NCBI GenBank assembly: GCA_002366795.1
Contig: DFBX01000032.1
Coordinates: 17,627 to 81,626, forward strand
Direction: 5' to 3'
DNA: 64,000 bases
Source: Rhodobacteraceae bacterium UBA3069
GTDB taxonomy: Bacteria; Pseudomonadota; Alphaproteobacteria; Rhodobacterales; Rhodobacteraceae
Both the position numbers and the translations under genes were made by a program. The notes below the pieces were generated by a model that had not been told where the DNA came from, searched no databases, and saw only the letters and a list, made by a program, of their open reading frames with translations. This document shows, in pieces, positions 16,733-26,253 of this stretch (positions are counted from its first letter, which is position 1; the number at the start of each line of letters is the position of its first letter).

Positions 16733-17700
16733 GCCGCCGGTGGCGTCCCTCGCTTGGCTTCGTGCTGGGCGGCGCTTTGGCCGGCACCCTGGCGCTGTCC
16801 TTCCTGGGGCTGATCGCGCTGCGCTACCTAGGGCCCGAGGTCGGGTTTCGCAATGCGGCCATGGGTTTGGGGCTGGTGATTGCCACGCTGACTGCGCTGC
16901 TTGGCTGGCTGATGGTGCGGCTTTTGCTGCGCCCGATCCGCGCGCTTGAGGCCTATGCCAAGGCCCAGAAGGGCGGGGCCGCGCCGCCCCCGCCGGCCCA
17001 TTTCGGCACCCGCGAATTGCACACCACGGCGCGCAGCGTCATTGCGATGGCAGGCGCGCTGCGCGACCGGGAAACTAGGATCCGCAGTTTCACTGACCAT
17101 GTGACCCATGAATTGAAAACCCCCGTCTCTGCCATCCGCGCCGCTGCGGAATTGTTGGAGGATGGCGCAGGTCTTTCGCCCGAAGACACCCGCCTTCTGG
17201 CCCAGATCGATGGCGCATGTGCGCAGCTAGAGGGCCAATTGGCCACTCTGCGCCGCGCCGCGCAGGCGCGCGAGTTGCGCTATGACGGGATGTCACGCCT
17301 GAACGATCTGACCAATGAGCTGCGCAGCCAGCACCCGCTGGACATCACCATAAACGGCGGCGCGGTTCCCCTGCCCCTCGCGCCCGAGGGGATGCGCGTG
17401 ATCCTTGGCCATCTGCTGAACAATGCGGCGCAGCATGGCGCAACCGGCGTGACCCTGACCGCCGCGCAGAACGGCACGGCGCTGACGGTTCAGGACAACG
17501 GGCGCGGCATTTCAAAAGGGAACGCCCCGCATGTATTCGACCCGTTTTTCACCACCCGCCGCGATACCGGCGGCACTGGCATGGGGCTGGCGATATTGCG
17601 CAATATCCTGTCTACCCATGGTGGACAGATAATGTTGGCCGCCACCGCAGAAGGTGCCAGTTTTCACATTTCATTCCGGGGTGTTACGCCGCAATCTTGA
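16729..17700 (+). CDS. HAMP-containing sensor histidine kinase
   Basis: The 323-residue kinase has two TM helices (about 9-31 and 44-66) separated by only about a dozen residues, so it has almost no periplasmic sensor. A HAMP-like linker follows, then the H-box HVTHELKTPVSAIR (His127), the N-box LLNNAAQHGA, and the G-boxes DNGRGIS and GGTGMGLAIL. With so little sensor of its own, the operon-mate DUF4173 membrane protein may provide the signal. The last 17 bp overlap the convergent NYN-domain gene. Confidence 0.92.
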   Translation: MSRRWRPSLGFVLGGALAGTLALSFLGLIALRYLGPEVGFRNAAMGLGLVIATLTALLGWLMVRLLLRPIRALEAYAKAQKGGAAPPPPAHFGTRELHTTARSVIAMAGALRDRETRIRSFTDHVTHELKTPVSAIRAAAELLEDGAGLSPEDTRLLAQIDGACAQLEGQLATLRRAAQARELRYDGMSRLNDLTNELRSQHPLDITINGGAVPLPLAPEGMRVILGHLLNNAAQHGATGVTLTAAQNGTALTVQDNGRGISKGNAPHVFDPFFTTRRDTGGTGMGLAILRNILSTHGGQIMLAATAEGASFHISFRGVTPQS

Positions 17701-18289
17701 CCGCGTCCGGCAAATTCAGCCACAGCTTGCCCTTGCGATAGCCGCCACCGATCAAATGGCCCGCCTCGGCCACCTCGGGGAAGTCTGCGGCCCAATCGCG
17801 GAAGCGGTCGTTGGTGACGATCCGCGCGCCCATGTCGCGGGCGGCGCGCAGCAGGTATGGGTCAGCCTGCGTGCCCTTTGGCACCACCATCACACGATCA
17901 TTCGGCAGCACCAAAAGCCCCGCGAAATGGCGGCCATTGTGGTAGCGGTCGAACAGTTTGTAGCCCGCATTGGCATCGAACATCACGCCCACAAGAAGAC
18001 CGTGATCGGACAGCGCATAGACGACCTCGCGCAGGGTTTCGATCTGCGGTTTGCCATCTTTCCAATGCATCACGTTCGACCCGTCGATCAGCACCACCTC
18101 GCGCTTGTCCTTACGCCGCAGCAGCGCACGGATGGCGGTCAGCACCAACACCGCCGCAAGCAGGACCAGCCCGATCAGCAGCGCCACAGCGGAAAATTCA
18201 TAAGCCCATTCCCACCCCGGCTGGGTGTAAGAGGCATAGATGCCGCCCAGCGCGGCGGCGATGATCAGAACAAAAAGAAGCAAACTCAT
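17684..18289 (-). CDS. Membrane-anchored NYN/Zc3h12a-like putative ribonuclease
   Basis: Two N-terminal TM helices (residues 1-20 and 31-55) are followed by a cytosolic domain starting VVLIDGSNVMHWKDGKP and containing VTNDRFRDW. This is the NYN/PIN-like nuclease fold with conserved acidic metal-binding residues. Members cut RNA. A membrane-tethered form of 201 residues is common in alphaproteobacteria but its target is not established. The gene is convergent with, and overlaps, the histidine-kinase 3' end. Confidence 0.75.
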   Translation of the reverse strand: MSLLLFVLIIAAALGGIYASYTQPGWEWAYEFSAVALLIGLVLLAAVLVLTAIRALLRRKDKREVVLIDGSNVMHWKDGKPQIETLREVVYALSDHGLLVGVMFDANAGYKLFDRYHNGRHFAGLLVLPNDRVMVVPKGTQADPYLLRAARDMGARIVTNDRFRDWAADFPEVAEAGHLIGGGYRKGKLWLNLPDAVKIAA

Positions 18290-18392
18290 ACGCCTGTGAA
18301 ATCACCCTGCGAACTGACGTCAAGGCGCAACAATTTGCGACCCTGAATTGTTTCGCCCACTGCGGCGCAAAGGCAACAGGCGGGGCGAGGCG

Positions 18393-19640
18393 CTACAGAA
18401 TGGCGGGCTTGGCGTTCAGGGCTTCGACATCCATACCGGCGGTTTTCTTGTATCCGGCGGCCATGGTGGTCAATTCCTCGGGCGACATGACATCCTCGAT
18501 CCGGTCGAAGCCTTCGGGGGCGCGCTCGGCCACCACGTCCAGCACCTTGTCCGGCCCGTCGCCGCGATTGGCCAGCACCACGGCGTTGACCGCCTCGCGG
18601 CGCGCGTCGTCATAGGCGGTCAGCCCTTCGGGCGTCACGCCATGATCGCGCAGGCAGCGGGCCAGCACGCGGGCATCCAGTATCGCCTGCGATGCCCCGT
18701 TTGACCCGATCGGATACATCGCGTGCGCCGCGTCGCCCATCAGGGTCAGGCGGCCATGGGTCCATGCATCCAGCGGGTTGCGGTCCACCATCGGGTATTC
18801 GTATATCGCCTGCGCATCCTTGATGATCTGCGGCACGTCCAACCAGTCGAAATGCCAGTTTTCAAAGGGGGGCAGCGCGTCCTCGATCCGGCCCTCGCGG
18901 TTCCAGTCCTGCTTCAACCACGGGTAGTCGGCGGGTTTGGCGATGTCGGCGATCCAGTTCAGATCGACGGTGCCATCGTCATGTTCGGCAATCGGGTAGC
19001 AGACGAATTTTACATCCCAGGTACCCGCCATGCCCATGGTGCGGCCGGTGCGAAAGGGCTGCGCGCGGGTCACACCGCGCCACATCATCGTGCCGCGCCA
19101 ATGCGCCGGGCCTTCGTTCGGGTAAAGCCGTGCGCGGGCGGCCGAATTGATGCCATCGGCGGCGACCAGCAGATCGCCCGTGATCGACCAGGCCGAAGTC
19201 CCGGTGCGCCGGTTTACGAAACGGGCGGTGATGCCATCGCCGGTCTGTTCCCAATCTTCCAGCGCGGCGCCCATGGTGATGCAACCGGCCCCTGCCCGCG
19301 CCACCAAGGCGTCGCGCAGCATCAGTTGCAATTGACCGCGGTGGATCGAATATTGCGGCCAATTGTAGCCCGCGAAACGCCCGCGCGGTTCGGCCCAGAT
19401 CAGGGTGCCCTGGGCGCTGAAATAAGCGACCTCCTCGGTCCGCAGGCCGATGGCGTCAATCTGATTCTCCAACCCCATTTCGAAAATCTCGCGCACGGCA
19501 TGGGGTTGCAGGTTGATGCCCACGCCAAGCGGGCGCAGTTCCTCAACCGCTTCGAAGATATGGAACGGGATTCCCTGACTGTGCAGCGACAGGCCAAGCG
19601 ACAGACCGGCGATTCCGGCCCCAGCGATGATGACGGTCAT
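18393..19640 (-). CDS. FAD-dependent monooxygenase (salicylate hydroxylase/PhzS-like)
   Basis: The 415-residue group A flavin monooxygenase has an N-terminal GAGIAGLSLGLSLHSQG dinucleotide-binding motif and the FAD ribityl motif LTLMGDAAHAMYPIGSNGASQAILDA. These enzymes hydroxylate aromatic rings using NAD(P)H and O2. The substrate is not evident, as there are no ring-cleavage genes nearby. ATG 19640 has a GAGGAAG ribosome site. The gene appears to stand alone upstream of the NYN gene. Confidence 0.87.
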   Translation of the reverse strand: MTVIIAGAGIAGLSLGLSLHSQGIPFHIFEAVEELRPLGVGINLQPHAVREIFEMGLENQIDAIGLRTEEVAYFSAQGTLIWAEPRGRFAGYNWPQYSIHRGQLQLMLRDALVARAGAGCITMGAALEDWEQTGDGITARFVNRRTGTSAWSITGDLLVAADGINSAARARLYPNEGPAHWRGTMMWRGVTRAQPFRTGRTMGMAGTWDVKFVCYPIAEHDDGTVDLNWIADIAKPADYPWLKQDWNREGRIEDALPPFENWHFDWLDVPQIIKDAQAIYEYPMVDRNPLDAWTHGRLTLMGDAAHAMYPIGSNGASQAILDARVLARCLRDHGVTPEGLTAYDDARREAVNAVVLANRGDGPDKVLDVVAERAPEGFDRIEDVMSPEELTTMAAGYKKTAGMDVEALNAKPAIL

Positions 19641-19733
19641 GATCTTCCTCCCCCACGTCTTCGCAGGAGGGTTTAACGCAAGCCGCGCCTGGAACCCAAG
19701 TTTAAATTGACAGTGCCAAGCAAGTGCTTTGCG

Positions 19734-21461
19734 TCACATGCGGTCGGGCACCGGAATGCCAAGAATGCCAAGGCCGGTGACCAACTGCGCCTCGGCCATT
19801 TTCAAAAGACCCAGACGGGCGGCGGCATGATCGGGGCTGACATCATCGGCCAGCACCTTGTTGGCGGCGTAGAACTGGTTCATCCGGTTCGCCAGGCTGT
19901 AAAGATGCATCGCCAGAACAGACGGCTTGCGGGTTTCAATCGTGCGAGCCATCTGCGCGGGCAGATCGTCAGCGCACAAGATCAATTCGCGGGCGTTGTC
20001 ACCCAGTTTACAGATGTCGCCGGGCTGCACGCCAGCAGCAGCGGCGCGGTCGAACAACGACCGGATGCGGACCACGGTATATTGCAGGTAAGGGCCGGTC
20101 TTGCCCTCGAACCGCAGGAACTGGTCCATATCAAAGATGTAATTGCTTTCGCGGTCATGGCTCAGCTCGCCGAATTTCACGGCGGCCACGGCGATATCCT
20201 CTGCGGTTTTTTCCAGCATGTCGCCGGTCAGGTCACTGCCCTCGGCCAGACGGGTTTTCGCCGCCTCGTGCATCATGTCCATCAACTCGGACAGGCGCAT
20301 CACCCCGCCCGCGCGGGTCTTGAAGGGTTTGCCGTCAGGGCCGTTGACCGTGCCGAAAGCGATATGTTCCAGACCCGTGCCACGATCAAGGCCGGTTTTC
20401 TTGGCCGCGGCAAAGACCTGTTGGAAATGGGTGCGTTGGCGCGCGTCCACCACGTAAAGCAGCGTATCGGGGCGGTTTTCGCCGGTGCGTTCGTCAATCG
20501 TGGCCAGATCCGTCGCGCCATAGCCATAGCCACCCTTGGAATTGCGCAGCATCAGCGGGGGAATGTCGCCCGCCTCTTCGGGCAGGCGGATGATGACGGC
20601 GCCGTCATCCTCGACCGCGTCGCCCTTTTCCTTCAACTGCGTCACCAGCCCGTCCAGCGCGGCCTGATAGCGGCTTTCACCATACCAATAGTCGAACGAA
20701 ACCCCCAGCCGTGCGAAATCACGCTGCAACGCAACAGAGGACACCTCGACGATGCGCTTCCACATGGCGTAATAGCTGCCCTGCCCCGACTGCATGGCCT
20801 GCGTGGTGCTGCGCGCGCGGTCCAGAAATGGCGCATCCTCCTTGGAGCGGGCCGATGCCTTGGGATACCACGCTTGCAAATCTTCCATCGTCAGGAGTGC
20901 GTTATCCGGATCTTCCAGCAGGTGCGGTTGTTCTTCTTCAATCAGGGTGATCAGCAGGCCCAGTTGCAGCCCCCAATCGCCCAAATGCACGTCACCTTCG
21001 GTTTTGTGGCCCGCAAAGGTCAGGATATCATGCAGCGCCTGCCCCACGATGGACGAGCGCAAATGCCCCACATGCATTTCCTTGGCAACATTCGGCCCGC
21101 CGTAATCCAGCAGGAAATGCTGCGGCGCGACGGTGGGCACGAGGGAACGCGCATCCGACGAATGCGCGGCGGCCTGCGCCAGCAATGCATGCGGCAGGAT
21201 GCGGAAATTCAGGAACCCAGGACCGGCGATCGACACCTCGGCCAACCCGTTGCCTTCGAACCGGGTCAGCATTTCCTCGGCGGCGGCGCGGGGGTTGACC
21301 TTGTATCGCTTGGCCGCGGCCAGCAGCCCGTTGCACTGGAAATCGGCCAGATCGGGCCGGTCGGACGTTTTCACCGTGCCCAAGGCCGCGTCAAAGCCCG
21401 CAGCGACAAACGCCGCCTGGCAAAGGGTTTCAACCTGTTCGGAAAGAGTCGCTTGGGTCAT
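19734..21461 (-). CDS. argS: Arginine-tRNA ligase
   Basis: The 575-residue class I synthetase charges tRNA-Arg. The HIGH-type motif is in DYGGPNVAKEMHVGHLRSSIVG, and the C-terminal DALR anticodon-binding helices end in LGIPVPDRM. ATG 21461 (MTQATLSEQV) is chosen over an upstream start because it matches the usual ArgS length and Arg-N domain. It is a housekeeping gene, divergent from the rhamnosyltransferase-like gene. Confidence 0.95.
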   Translation of the reverse strand: MTQATLSEQVETLCQAAFVAAGFDAALGTVKTSDRPDLADFQCNGLLAAAKRYKVNPRAAAEEMLTRFEGNGLAEVSIAGPGFLNFRILPHALLAQAAAHSSDARSLVPTVAPQHFLLDYGGPNVAKEMHVGHLRSSIVGQALHDILTFAGHKTEGDVHLGDWGLQLGLLITLIEEEQPHLLEDPDNALLTMEDLQAWYPKASARSKEDAPFLDRARSTTQAMQSGQGSYYAMWKRIVEVSSVALQRDFARLGVSFDYWYGESRYQAALDGLVTQLKEKGDAVEDDGAVIIRLPEEAGDIPPLMLRNSKGGYGYGATDLATIDERTGENRPDTLLYVVDARQRTHFQQVFAAAKKTGLDRGTGLEHIAFGTVNGPDGKPFKTRAGGVMRLSELMDMMHEAAKTRLAEGSDLTGDMLEKTAEDIAVAAVKFGELSHDRESNYIFDMDQFLRFEGKTGPYLQYTVVRIRSLFDRAAAAGVQPGDICKLGDNARELILCADDLPAQMARTIETRKPSVLAMHLYSLANRMNQFYAANKVLADDVSPDHAAARLGLLKMAEAQLVTGLGILGIPVPDRM

Positions 21462-21596
21462 CTTGGCCTCATCTGCACGGGATTGCGGCCCGTCTAGCGG
21501 ATGTTGCGCAAGCCGACAAGCGCCCTGCCCCTTTGCCACCATTGCCCGTACGCCCATGGGCTGTATAGTCACCCTATCACGAAGCGGAGGCAGAAC

Positions 21597-22403
21597 ATGC
21601 AGGTTATCGGAATTTGCCGCTTTTCCTACGTCGGGATTGGTGGGTTTCAGGTAGAGCATGAAACGGTCGAGCAGCGCTGTGCCTACCTGTTCGACGAGGA
21701 CCGGCTGGAAGAGCGGTTCCGCACCTTCGAAAGCTTCACCCTGCCCTCGATCCGCGCCCAGACCGACCCCGATTTCACCTTTCTGATCGTGATTTCCACG
21801 ATGATGCCCGATGTCGCCCGCCGCCGCCTGATGGACCTAGTGGCCGACATCCCGCAAGTGGTGGTCGAAGCATGGGAGCCGCGCCGCCACCGCGCGGTCA
21901 TGCAGAACGCAATCAACGGTGTGCGGCTGGACAACGGCGAATTCTGCCTGCAATTCCGGCTGGATGACGACGATGCCGTGGCCGTGGATTTCGTTGAAAA
22001 ACTGCGCCGCGAGGCAGACAAGCTGGCCCCTTTCTTCGAAGGGCACCGCCATGTCGCACTGGATTTCCGCAAGGGTTACGTGGTCAGCCCCGATGAAAAG
22101 GGCATGATGTATGGCGAGATAGACGAGCCGTGCTGGACCCCTGCCCTGGCCGTCGCCTTTGCGCCGGAACTGGACCTGTCGATCATGAATTTCAGCCATA
22201 ACAAGCTGCCCCGCGTGATGGAGGTGGTCAGCTTTCCCGATGCGGGCATGTTCATTCGCGGCATCAACGGGTTCAACGACTCGCGCCAGAAGGACGGCAC
22301 AAAGCCTTACCAGATGAAACGCATGGATGCCGAAACCAAGCGCGCCTTCCGGCAGCGGTTCGGCATTGAACCCGCGAAAATAAGGGCACTTTACGGCGGC
22401 TGA
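21597..22403 (+). CDS. Putative rhamnosyltransferase (Rhamno_transf family)
   Basis: The 268-residue protein has the family N-terminus (MQVIGICRFSYVGIGGFQ), the SIRAQTDPDFTFLIVIS segment and the acidic FRLDDDDAV box, which resembles the DxD metal site of GT-A glycosyltransferases. A strong GGAGG lies before ATG 21597. The assignment to rhamnose transfer comes from the family name, and the sugar and acceptor are unknown. It stands alone, divergent from argS. Confidence 0.75.
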   Translation: MQVIGICRFSYVGIGGFQVEHETVEQRCAYLFDEDRLEERFRTFESFTLPSIRAQTDPDFTFLIVISTMMPDVARRRLMDLVADIPQVVVEAWEPRRHRAVMQNAINGVRLDNGEFCLQFRLDDDDAVAVDFVEKLRREADKLAPFFEGHRHVALDFRKGYVVSPDEKGMMYGEIDEPCWTPALAVAFAPELDLSIMNFSHNKLPRVMEVVSFPDAGMFIRGINGFNDSRQKDGTKPYQMKRMDAETKRAFRQRFGIEPAKIRALYGG

Positions 22404-22480
22404 ACGCGGTTTATCTTGCCCCGTTCAAGACGCGGCGCTAAACGGCCGCTTCCGAACATTCGGGCCCAAGGGGGGAATCG

Positions 22481-23575
22481 ATGATCCAGACGCCTTACTA
22501 CTTGATCGACAAGGCAAAAATGCTGCCCAACATGGAAAAGATCGCCTGGCTGCGCGAGCATTCCGGCGCCAAGGCCCTGTTGGCGTTGAAATGCTTTGCC
22601 ACCTGGTCGGTGTTCGATTTCATGTCGGAATACATGGATGGCACGACGTCCTCGTCCCTTTACGAGGTCAAGCTGGGACGCGAGAAATTTCCCGGTGAAA
22701 CCCACGCCTATTCCGTGGCCTACGCCGATCACGAGATCGCCGAGGCGCTGACCAATTCGGACAAGATCATCTTCAACACCATCGGCCAGCTGGACCGTTT
22801 CGATACGCAAAGCGCGGACCATACCCGCGGGCTGCGGGTCAATCCCGGCGTGTCCACCTCTGGCTTTGATCTGGCCGACCCGGCGCGCCCCTTCTCGCGG
22901 TTGGGCGAAAGCGACCCCGACCGCATCGCCACCGCGCTGGACCGTATCAGCGGCATGATGTTCCACAACAACTGCGAAAACGCCGATTTCGAACGGTTCG
23001 ACAACATGCTGTCGCTGATCGAACAGCGGTTCGGCCACCTCATCCGCGACATGGAATGGATCAGCCTTGGCGGCGGCATCCATTTCACCGGCGAGGGATA
23101 CCCGCTGGACCGCTTGGCCGACCGGCTGAAAAGGTTCAGCGATACCAATGGCGTGCAGGTCTATCTTGAACCGGGCGAGGCCGCGATCACCAATTCCACC
23201 ACGCTGGAGGTCACGGTGCTGGATACCATGTTCAACGGCAAGAACCTGGCCATCGTAGACAGCTCGATCGAGGCGCATATGCTGGACCTGCTGATCTATC
23301 GCGAAAGCGCCAAGATGCGCGAACAGGGCGATCACGAATGGATGGTGTGCGGCAAATCCTGCCTTGCGGGCGATATTTTCGGCGAATTCAAATTCCCCGC
23401 CCCCGTCCAGCCCGGCGACCGTTTGTCGATCCAGGACGCCGCCGGTTACACCATGGTCAAGAAAAACTGGTTCAACGGCGTAAAGATGCCCGCCATCGCC
23501 ATTCGTGAATTGGACGGCACCACCCGTCTGGTGCGCGATTTCGGCTATGACGAGTTCGCGGCGGCCCTTTCATGA
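22481..23575 (+). CDS. nspC: Carboxynorspermidine/carboxyspermidine decarboxylase
   Basis: The 364-residue PLP enzyme is related to DAP and arginine decarboxylases, with the PLP lysine in LLALKCF (Lys37), glycine-rich ISLGGGIHFTG for phosphate binding, and the active-site Cys of VCGKSCLAGD. It decarboxylates carboxyspermidine to spermidine, or the nor-form, in the aspartate-semialdehyde route that replaces the S-adenosylmethionine route in many bacteria. The partner dehydrogenase follows 98 bp downstream. Confidence 0.93.
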   Translation: MIQTPYYLIDKAKMLPNMEKIAWLREHSGAKALLALKCFATWSVFDFMSEYMDGTTSSSLYEVKLGREKFPGETHAYSVAYADHEIAEALTNSDKIIFNTIGQLDRFDTQSADHTRGLRVNPGVSTSGFDLADPARPFSRLGESDPDRIATALDRISGMMFHNNCENADFERFDNMLSLIEQRFGHLIRDMEWISLGGGIHFTGEGYPLDRLADRLKRFSDTNGVQVYLEPGEAAITNSTTLEVTVLDTMFNGKNLAIVDSSIEAHMLDLLIYRESAKMREQGDHEWMVCGKSCLAGDIFGEFKFPAPVQPGDRLSIQDAAGYTMVKKNWFNGVKMPAIAIRELDGTTRLVRDFGYDEFAAALS

Positions 23576-23629
23576 CCGCGCAGATCGGCACGCCCAAGGA
23601 ACCTGTCGCGAAAATGCGGCAATCCGCAC

Positions 23630-23635
23630 TATAAT
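23630..23635 (+). promoter_or_regulatory. Possible -10 element before carboxynorspermidine synthase
   Basis: A perfect TATAAT lies 38 bp upstream of ATG 23674 in a locally AT-rich patch (actataattaatc). No strong -35 is seen at 17 bp. It suggests that the dehydrogenase can be transcribed separately from nspC. Confidence 0.4.
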
Positions 23636-23673
23636 TAATCTACTGCAACCGTTTCAGGGGGTCTTTAGGACTG

Positions 23674-24918
23674 ATGAAAAAGAACGTTCTCATCATCGGC
23701 GCAGGTGGCGTCGCTCAGGTCGTGGCGCATAAATGCGCGCAAAACAACGATATTCTGGGGGATATCCATATCGCCAGCCGGACCCGATCGAAATGCGATG
23801 GCATCATCGCCTCGGTCCACGAGAAAGGCGCGATGAAACAGGATGGCGTTCTTGAAGCGCACGCCGTGGACGCGATGGACAGCGCCGCCGTGGCGGACCT
23901 GATCCGCGAAACCGGCGCGCAGATCGTCATCAACGTGGGCAGCGCCTTCGTCAACATGACCGTGCTGGACGCCTGCATTGAAACCGGCGCTGCCTATATC
24001 GACACCGCGATCCACGAAGATCCCGCGAAAATCTGCGAAACCCCGCCGTGGTATGGCAACTACGAGTGGAAAAAGCGCGATTTGTGCGCCGAAAAGGGTG
24101 TGACCGCGATCCTTGGCGCGGGGTTCGATCCGGGCGTGGTCAACGCCTTTGCCCATTTCGCCATCGACATGATGGACGAGGTCAAATCCATCGACATCGT
24201 GGACATCAACGCAGGCAGCCACGGCAAGTATTTCGCCACCAATTTCGATCCGGAGATCAACTTCCGCGAATTCACCGGCACGGTCTACTACTGGGAAGAC
24301 CAGCAGTGGAAAGAAAAGAAGATGTTTGAATCGGGCCGCGACTGGGACTTGCCCGTGGTCGGCACGCAGCGCGCCTATCAGTCCGGCCATGACGAGGTGC
24401 ATTCGCTTGCCACCAACTACCCGCAGGCCGATGTGCGGTTCTGGATGGGCTTTGGCGAGCATTACATCAACGTCTTCACCGTTTTGCAAAACCTTGGCCT
24501 GTTGTCCGAACAGCCCGTCAAAACCGCCGAGGGGCTGGAGGTCGTGCCGCTGAAAGTGGTCAAGGCTGTGCTGCCCGATCCGTCCAGCCTTGCGCCCGAC
24601 TATACCGGCAAGACCTGCATCGGCGACCTGGTCACCGGCACCAAGGACGGCAAGCCGTTCGAGGTGTTCGTCTACAACGTCGCCGACCACAAGGAAGCCT
24701 ATGACGAGGTCGGCAGCCAAGGCATTTCCTATACCGCCGGCGTGCCGCCCGTGGCCGCCGCCATGCTGGTTGCCACCGGCGAATGGGACGCGAAAACCAT
24801 GAAGAACGTCGAAGAACTGGACCCCAAGCCGCTCTTCACCATCCTTGACCGGATCGGCCTGCCCACGCGGATGCGCATTGGCGGTCTGGACGGTGAAGAC
24901 AAGGCTTGGAGCGCCTAA
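23674..24918 (+). CDS. Carboxynorspermidine synthase (saccharopine dehydrogenase family)
   Basis: The 414-residue protein has an N-terminal Rossmann motif (VLIIGAGGVAQVVAHKC) and the saccharopine-dehydrogenase fold with ILGAGFDPGVVNAFA. It condenses aspartate semialdehyde with putrescine or diaminopropane and reduces the imine with NAD(P)H, giving the substrate for NspC. Together the two genes encode the complete alternative spermidine/norspermidine pathway. Confidence 0.93.
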   Translation: MKKNVLIIGAGGVAQVVAHKCAQNNDILGDIHIASRTRSKCDGIIASVHEKGAMKQDGVLEAHAVDAMDSAAVADLIRETGAQIVINVGSAFVNMTVLDACIETGAAYIDTAIHEDPAKICETPPWYGNYEWKKRDLCAEKGVTAILGAGFDPGVVNAFAHFAIDMMDEVKSIDIVDINAGSHGKYFATNFDPEINFREFTGTVYYWEDQQWKEKKMFESGRDWDLPVVGTQRAYQSGHDEVHSLATNYPQADVRFWMGFGEHYINVFTVLQNLGLLSEQPVKTAEGLEVVPLKVVKAVLPDPSSLAPDYTGKTCIGDLVTGTKDGKPFEVFVYNVADHKEAYDEVGSQGISYTAGVPPVAAAMLVATGEWDAKTMKNVEELDPKPLFTILDRIGLPTRMRIGGLDGEDKAWSA

Positions 24919-25004
24919 GGCGCAGGCACAGGGGCGGGCGCGCGGCCTGCCCCACCCGCCCTGTCGGCCCGGCCCCGTTCCCGGCCAAAACCGGAAAGAA
25001 TGCC

Positions 25005-26249
25005 ATGCGGATCAAAGCCCTTGCCCTCGCCCTTGCGCTTGTTCTGGCCCTGCCCGCCAGTGGCAGCTTTGCGCAGAACCGCGCCGCGGTCGAACAGCAA
25101 TTCCGCAACTGGCTGGAACAGACCGTCTGGCCCCGCGCCCGCACCAAGGGGGTGTCGCGCGGCACCTACCAGGCCGCCTTTGACGGGGTGCGGCTGAATT
25201 GGGACTTGCCCGACCTGGTGCCGCCGGGCACAAAACCGAAAACGTCGAAACACCAGCGGCAGGCGGAATTCGGATCGCCCGGAAAGTATTTCAACCGCGG
25301 ATCGCTGGATGGGGCCATCTCGGTCGGGCGGCAGATGGCAAAGCGTCACGCGCAGGCGCTGGCAACGACCGAGACCCGCACCGGCGTTCCGGGCCGGATC
25401 ATCCTTGGCATCTGGGGGCGCGAAAGCGGTTATGGCCGCGTGAACATCCCGCATAACGCCTTTCAGGTGCTTGGAACCAAGGGCTTCATGTCCACCCGCG
25501 CACCCTATTTTACCGACGAATTGATCGCCGCGCTGCAAATCGCGCAGGCAGGGCATGCGCCGCAAAGGGCGATGAAATCCAGCTGGGCGGGCGCGCTTGG
25601 CCAACCGCAATTCATGCCCTCCAGTTTCCTGAAATACGCCGCCGACGGCAATGGCGATGGCCATGCCGACATCTGGCGGTCCGAGGCAGATACCATCGCC
25701 TCTATCGGCAATTACCTGGCGCGGCATGGCTGGCAAAAAGGGCGCGACTGGGGGTTCGAGGTGCGCGTGCCCGCCGCCGTGTCCTGCACGCTGGAAGGGC
25801 CGGACCAGGGCCGCCGCATTTCTGAATGGGAGGCAATGGGGATCACCCGCGTATCCGGCCGCCCCTTCCCCGCCCATGAACGACGCGCGCAGGGGTTCTT
25901 GCTGATGCCCGCGGGCCGCCACGGCCCCGCCTTCATCGTCACGCCCAATTTCTATGTGCTGAAAGATTACAATATGAGCGATCTTTACGCGCTGTTTGTC
26001 GGCCATGTGGGCGACCGTATCCAATACGGATCGGGAGATTTCGCGGGCCGCTGGGGCAAGGTCGGTGGGCTGATGCGGTCCGACGTGGCGGTCATGCAGC
26101 GCAGCCTTGAACGGCGGGGCCATGACGTCGGCGGCGCAGACGGGCTGGCGGGGTTCAAGACCCGCCGTTCCATCGGGCGCTGGCAAGAGGCGGCGGGCCA
26201 CCCCGCCACGTGCTTCCCCGAGGCGTCGATGAAATCCCCCCTGCGCTAA
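25005..26249 (+). CDS. MltB-type lytic murein transglycosylase with peptidoglycan-binding domain
   Basis: A signal peptide (MRIKALALALALVLALPASG) is followed by the SLT_2/MltB catalytic domain with the catalytic Glu in LGIWGRESGYGRVN and the GALGQPQFMPSSF motif. A C-terminal PG_binding_1 domain starts with GLMRSDVAVMQRSLERRGHDVGG. It cleaves glycan strands in the periplasm to 1,6-anhydro ends. There is no lipobox, so the form is soluble. ATG 25005 begins the signal peptide. Confidence 0.9.
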   Translation: MRIKALALALALVLALPASGSFAQNRAAVEQQFRNWLEQTVWPRARTKGVSRGTYQAAFDGVRLNWDLPDLVPPGTKPKTSKHQRQAEFGSPGKYFNRGSLDGAISVGRQMAKRHAQALATTETRTGVPGRIILGIWGRESGYGRVNIPHNAFQVLGTKGFMSTRAPYFTDELIAALQIAQAGHAPQRAMKSSWAGALGQPQFMPSSFLKYAADGNGDGHADIWRSEADTIASIGNYLARHGWQKGRDWGFEVRVPAAVSCTLEGPDQGRRISEWEAMGITRVSGRPFPAHERRAQGFLLMPAGRHGPAFIVTPNFYVLKDYNMSDLYALFVGHVGDRIQYGSGDFAGRWGKVGGLMRSDVAVMQRSLERRGHDVGGADGLAGFKTRRSIGRWQEAAGHPATCFPEASMKSPLR

Positions 26250-26253
26250 ACGG

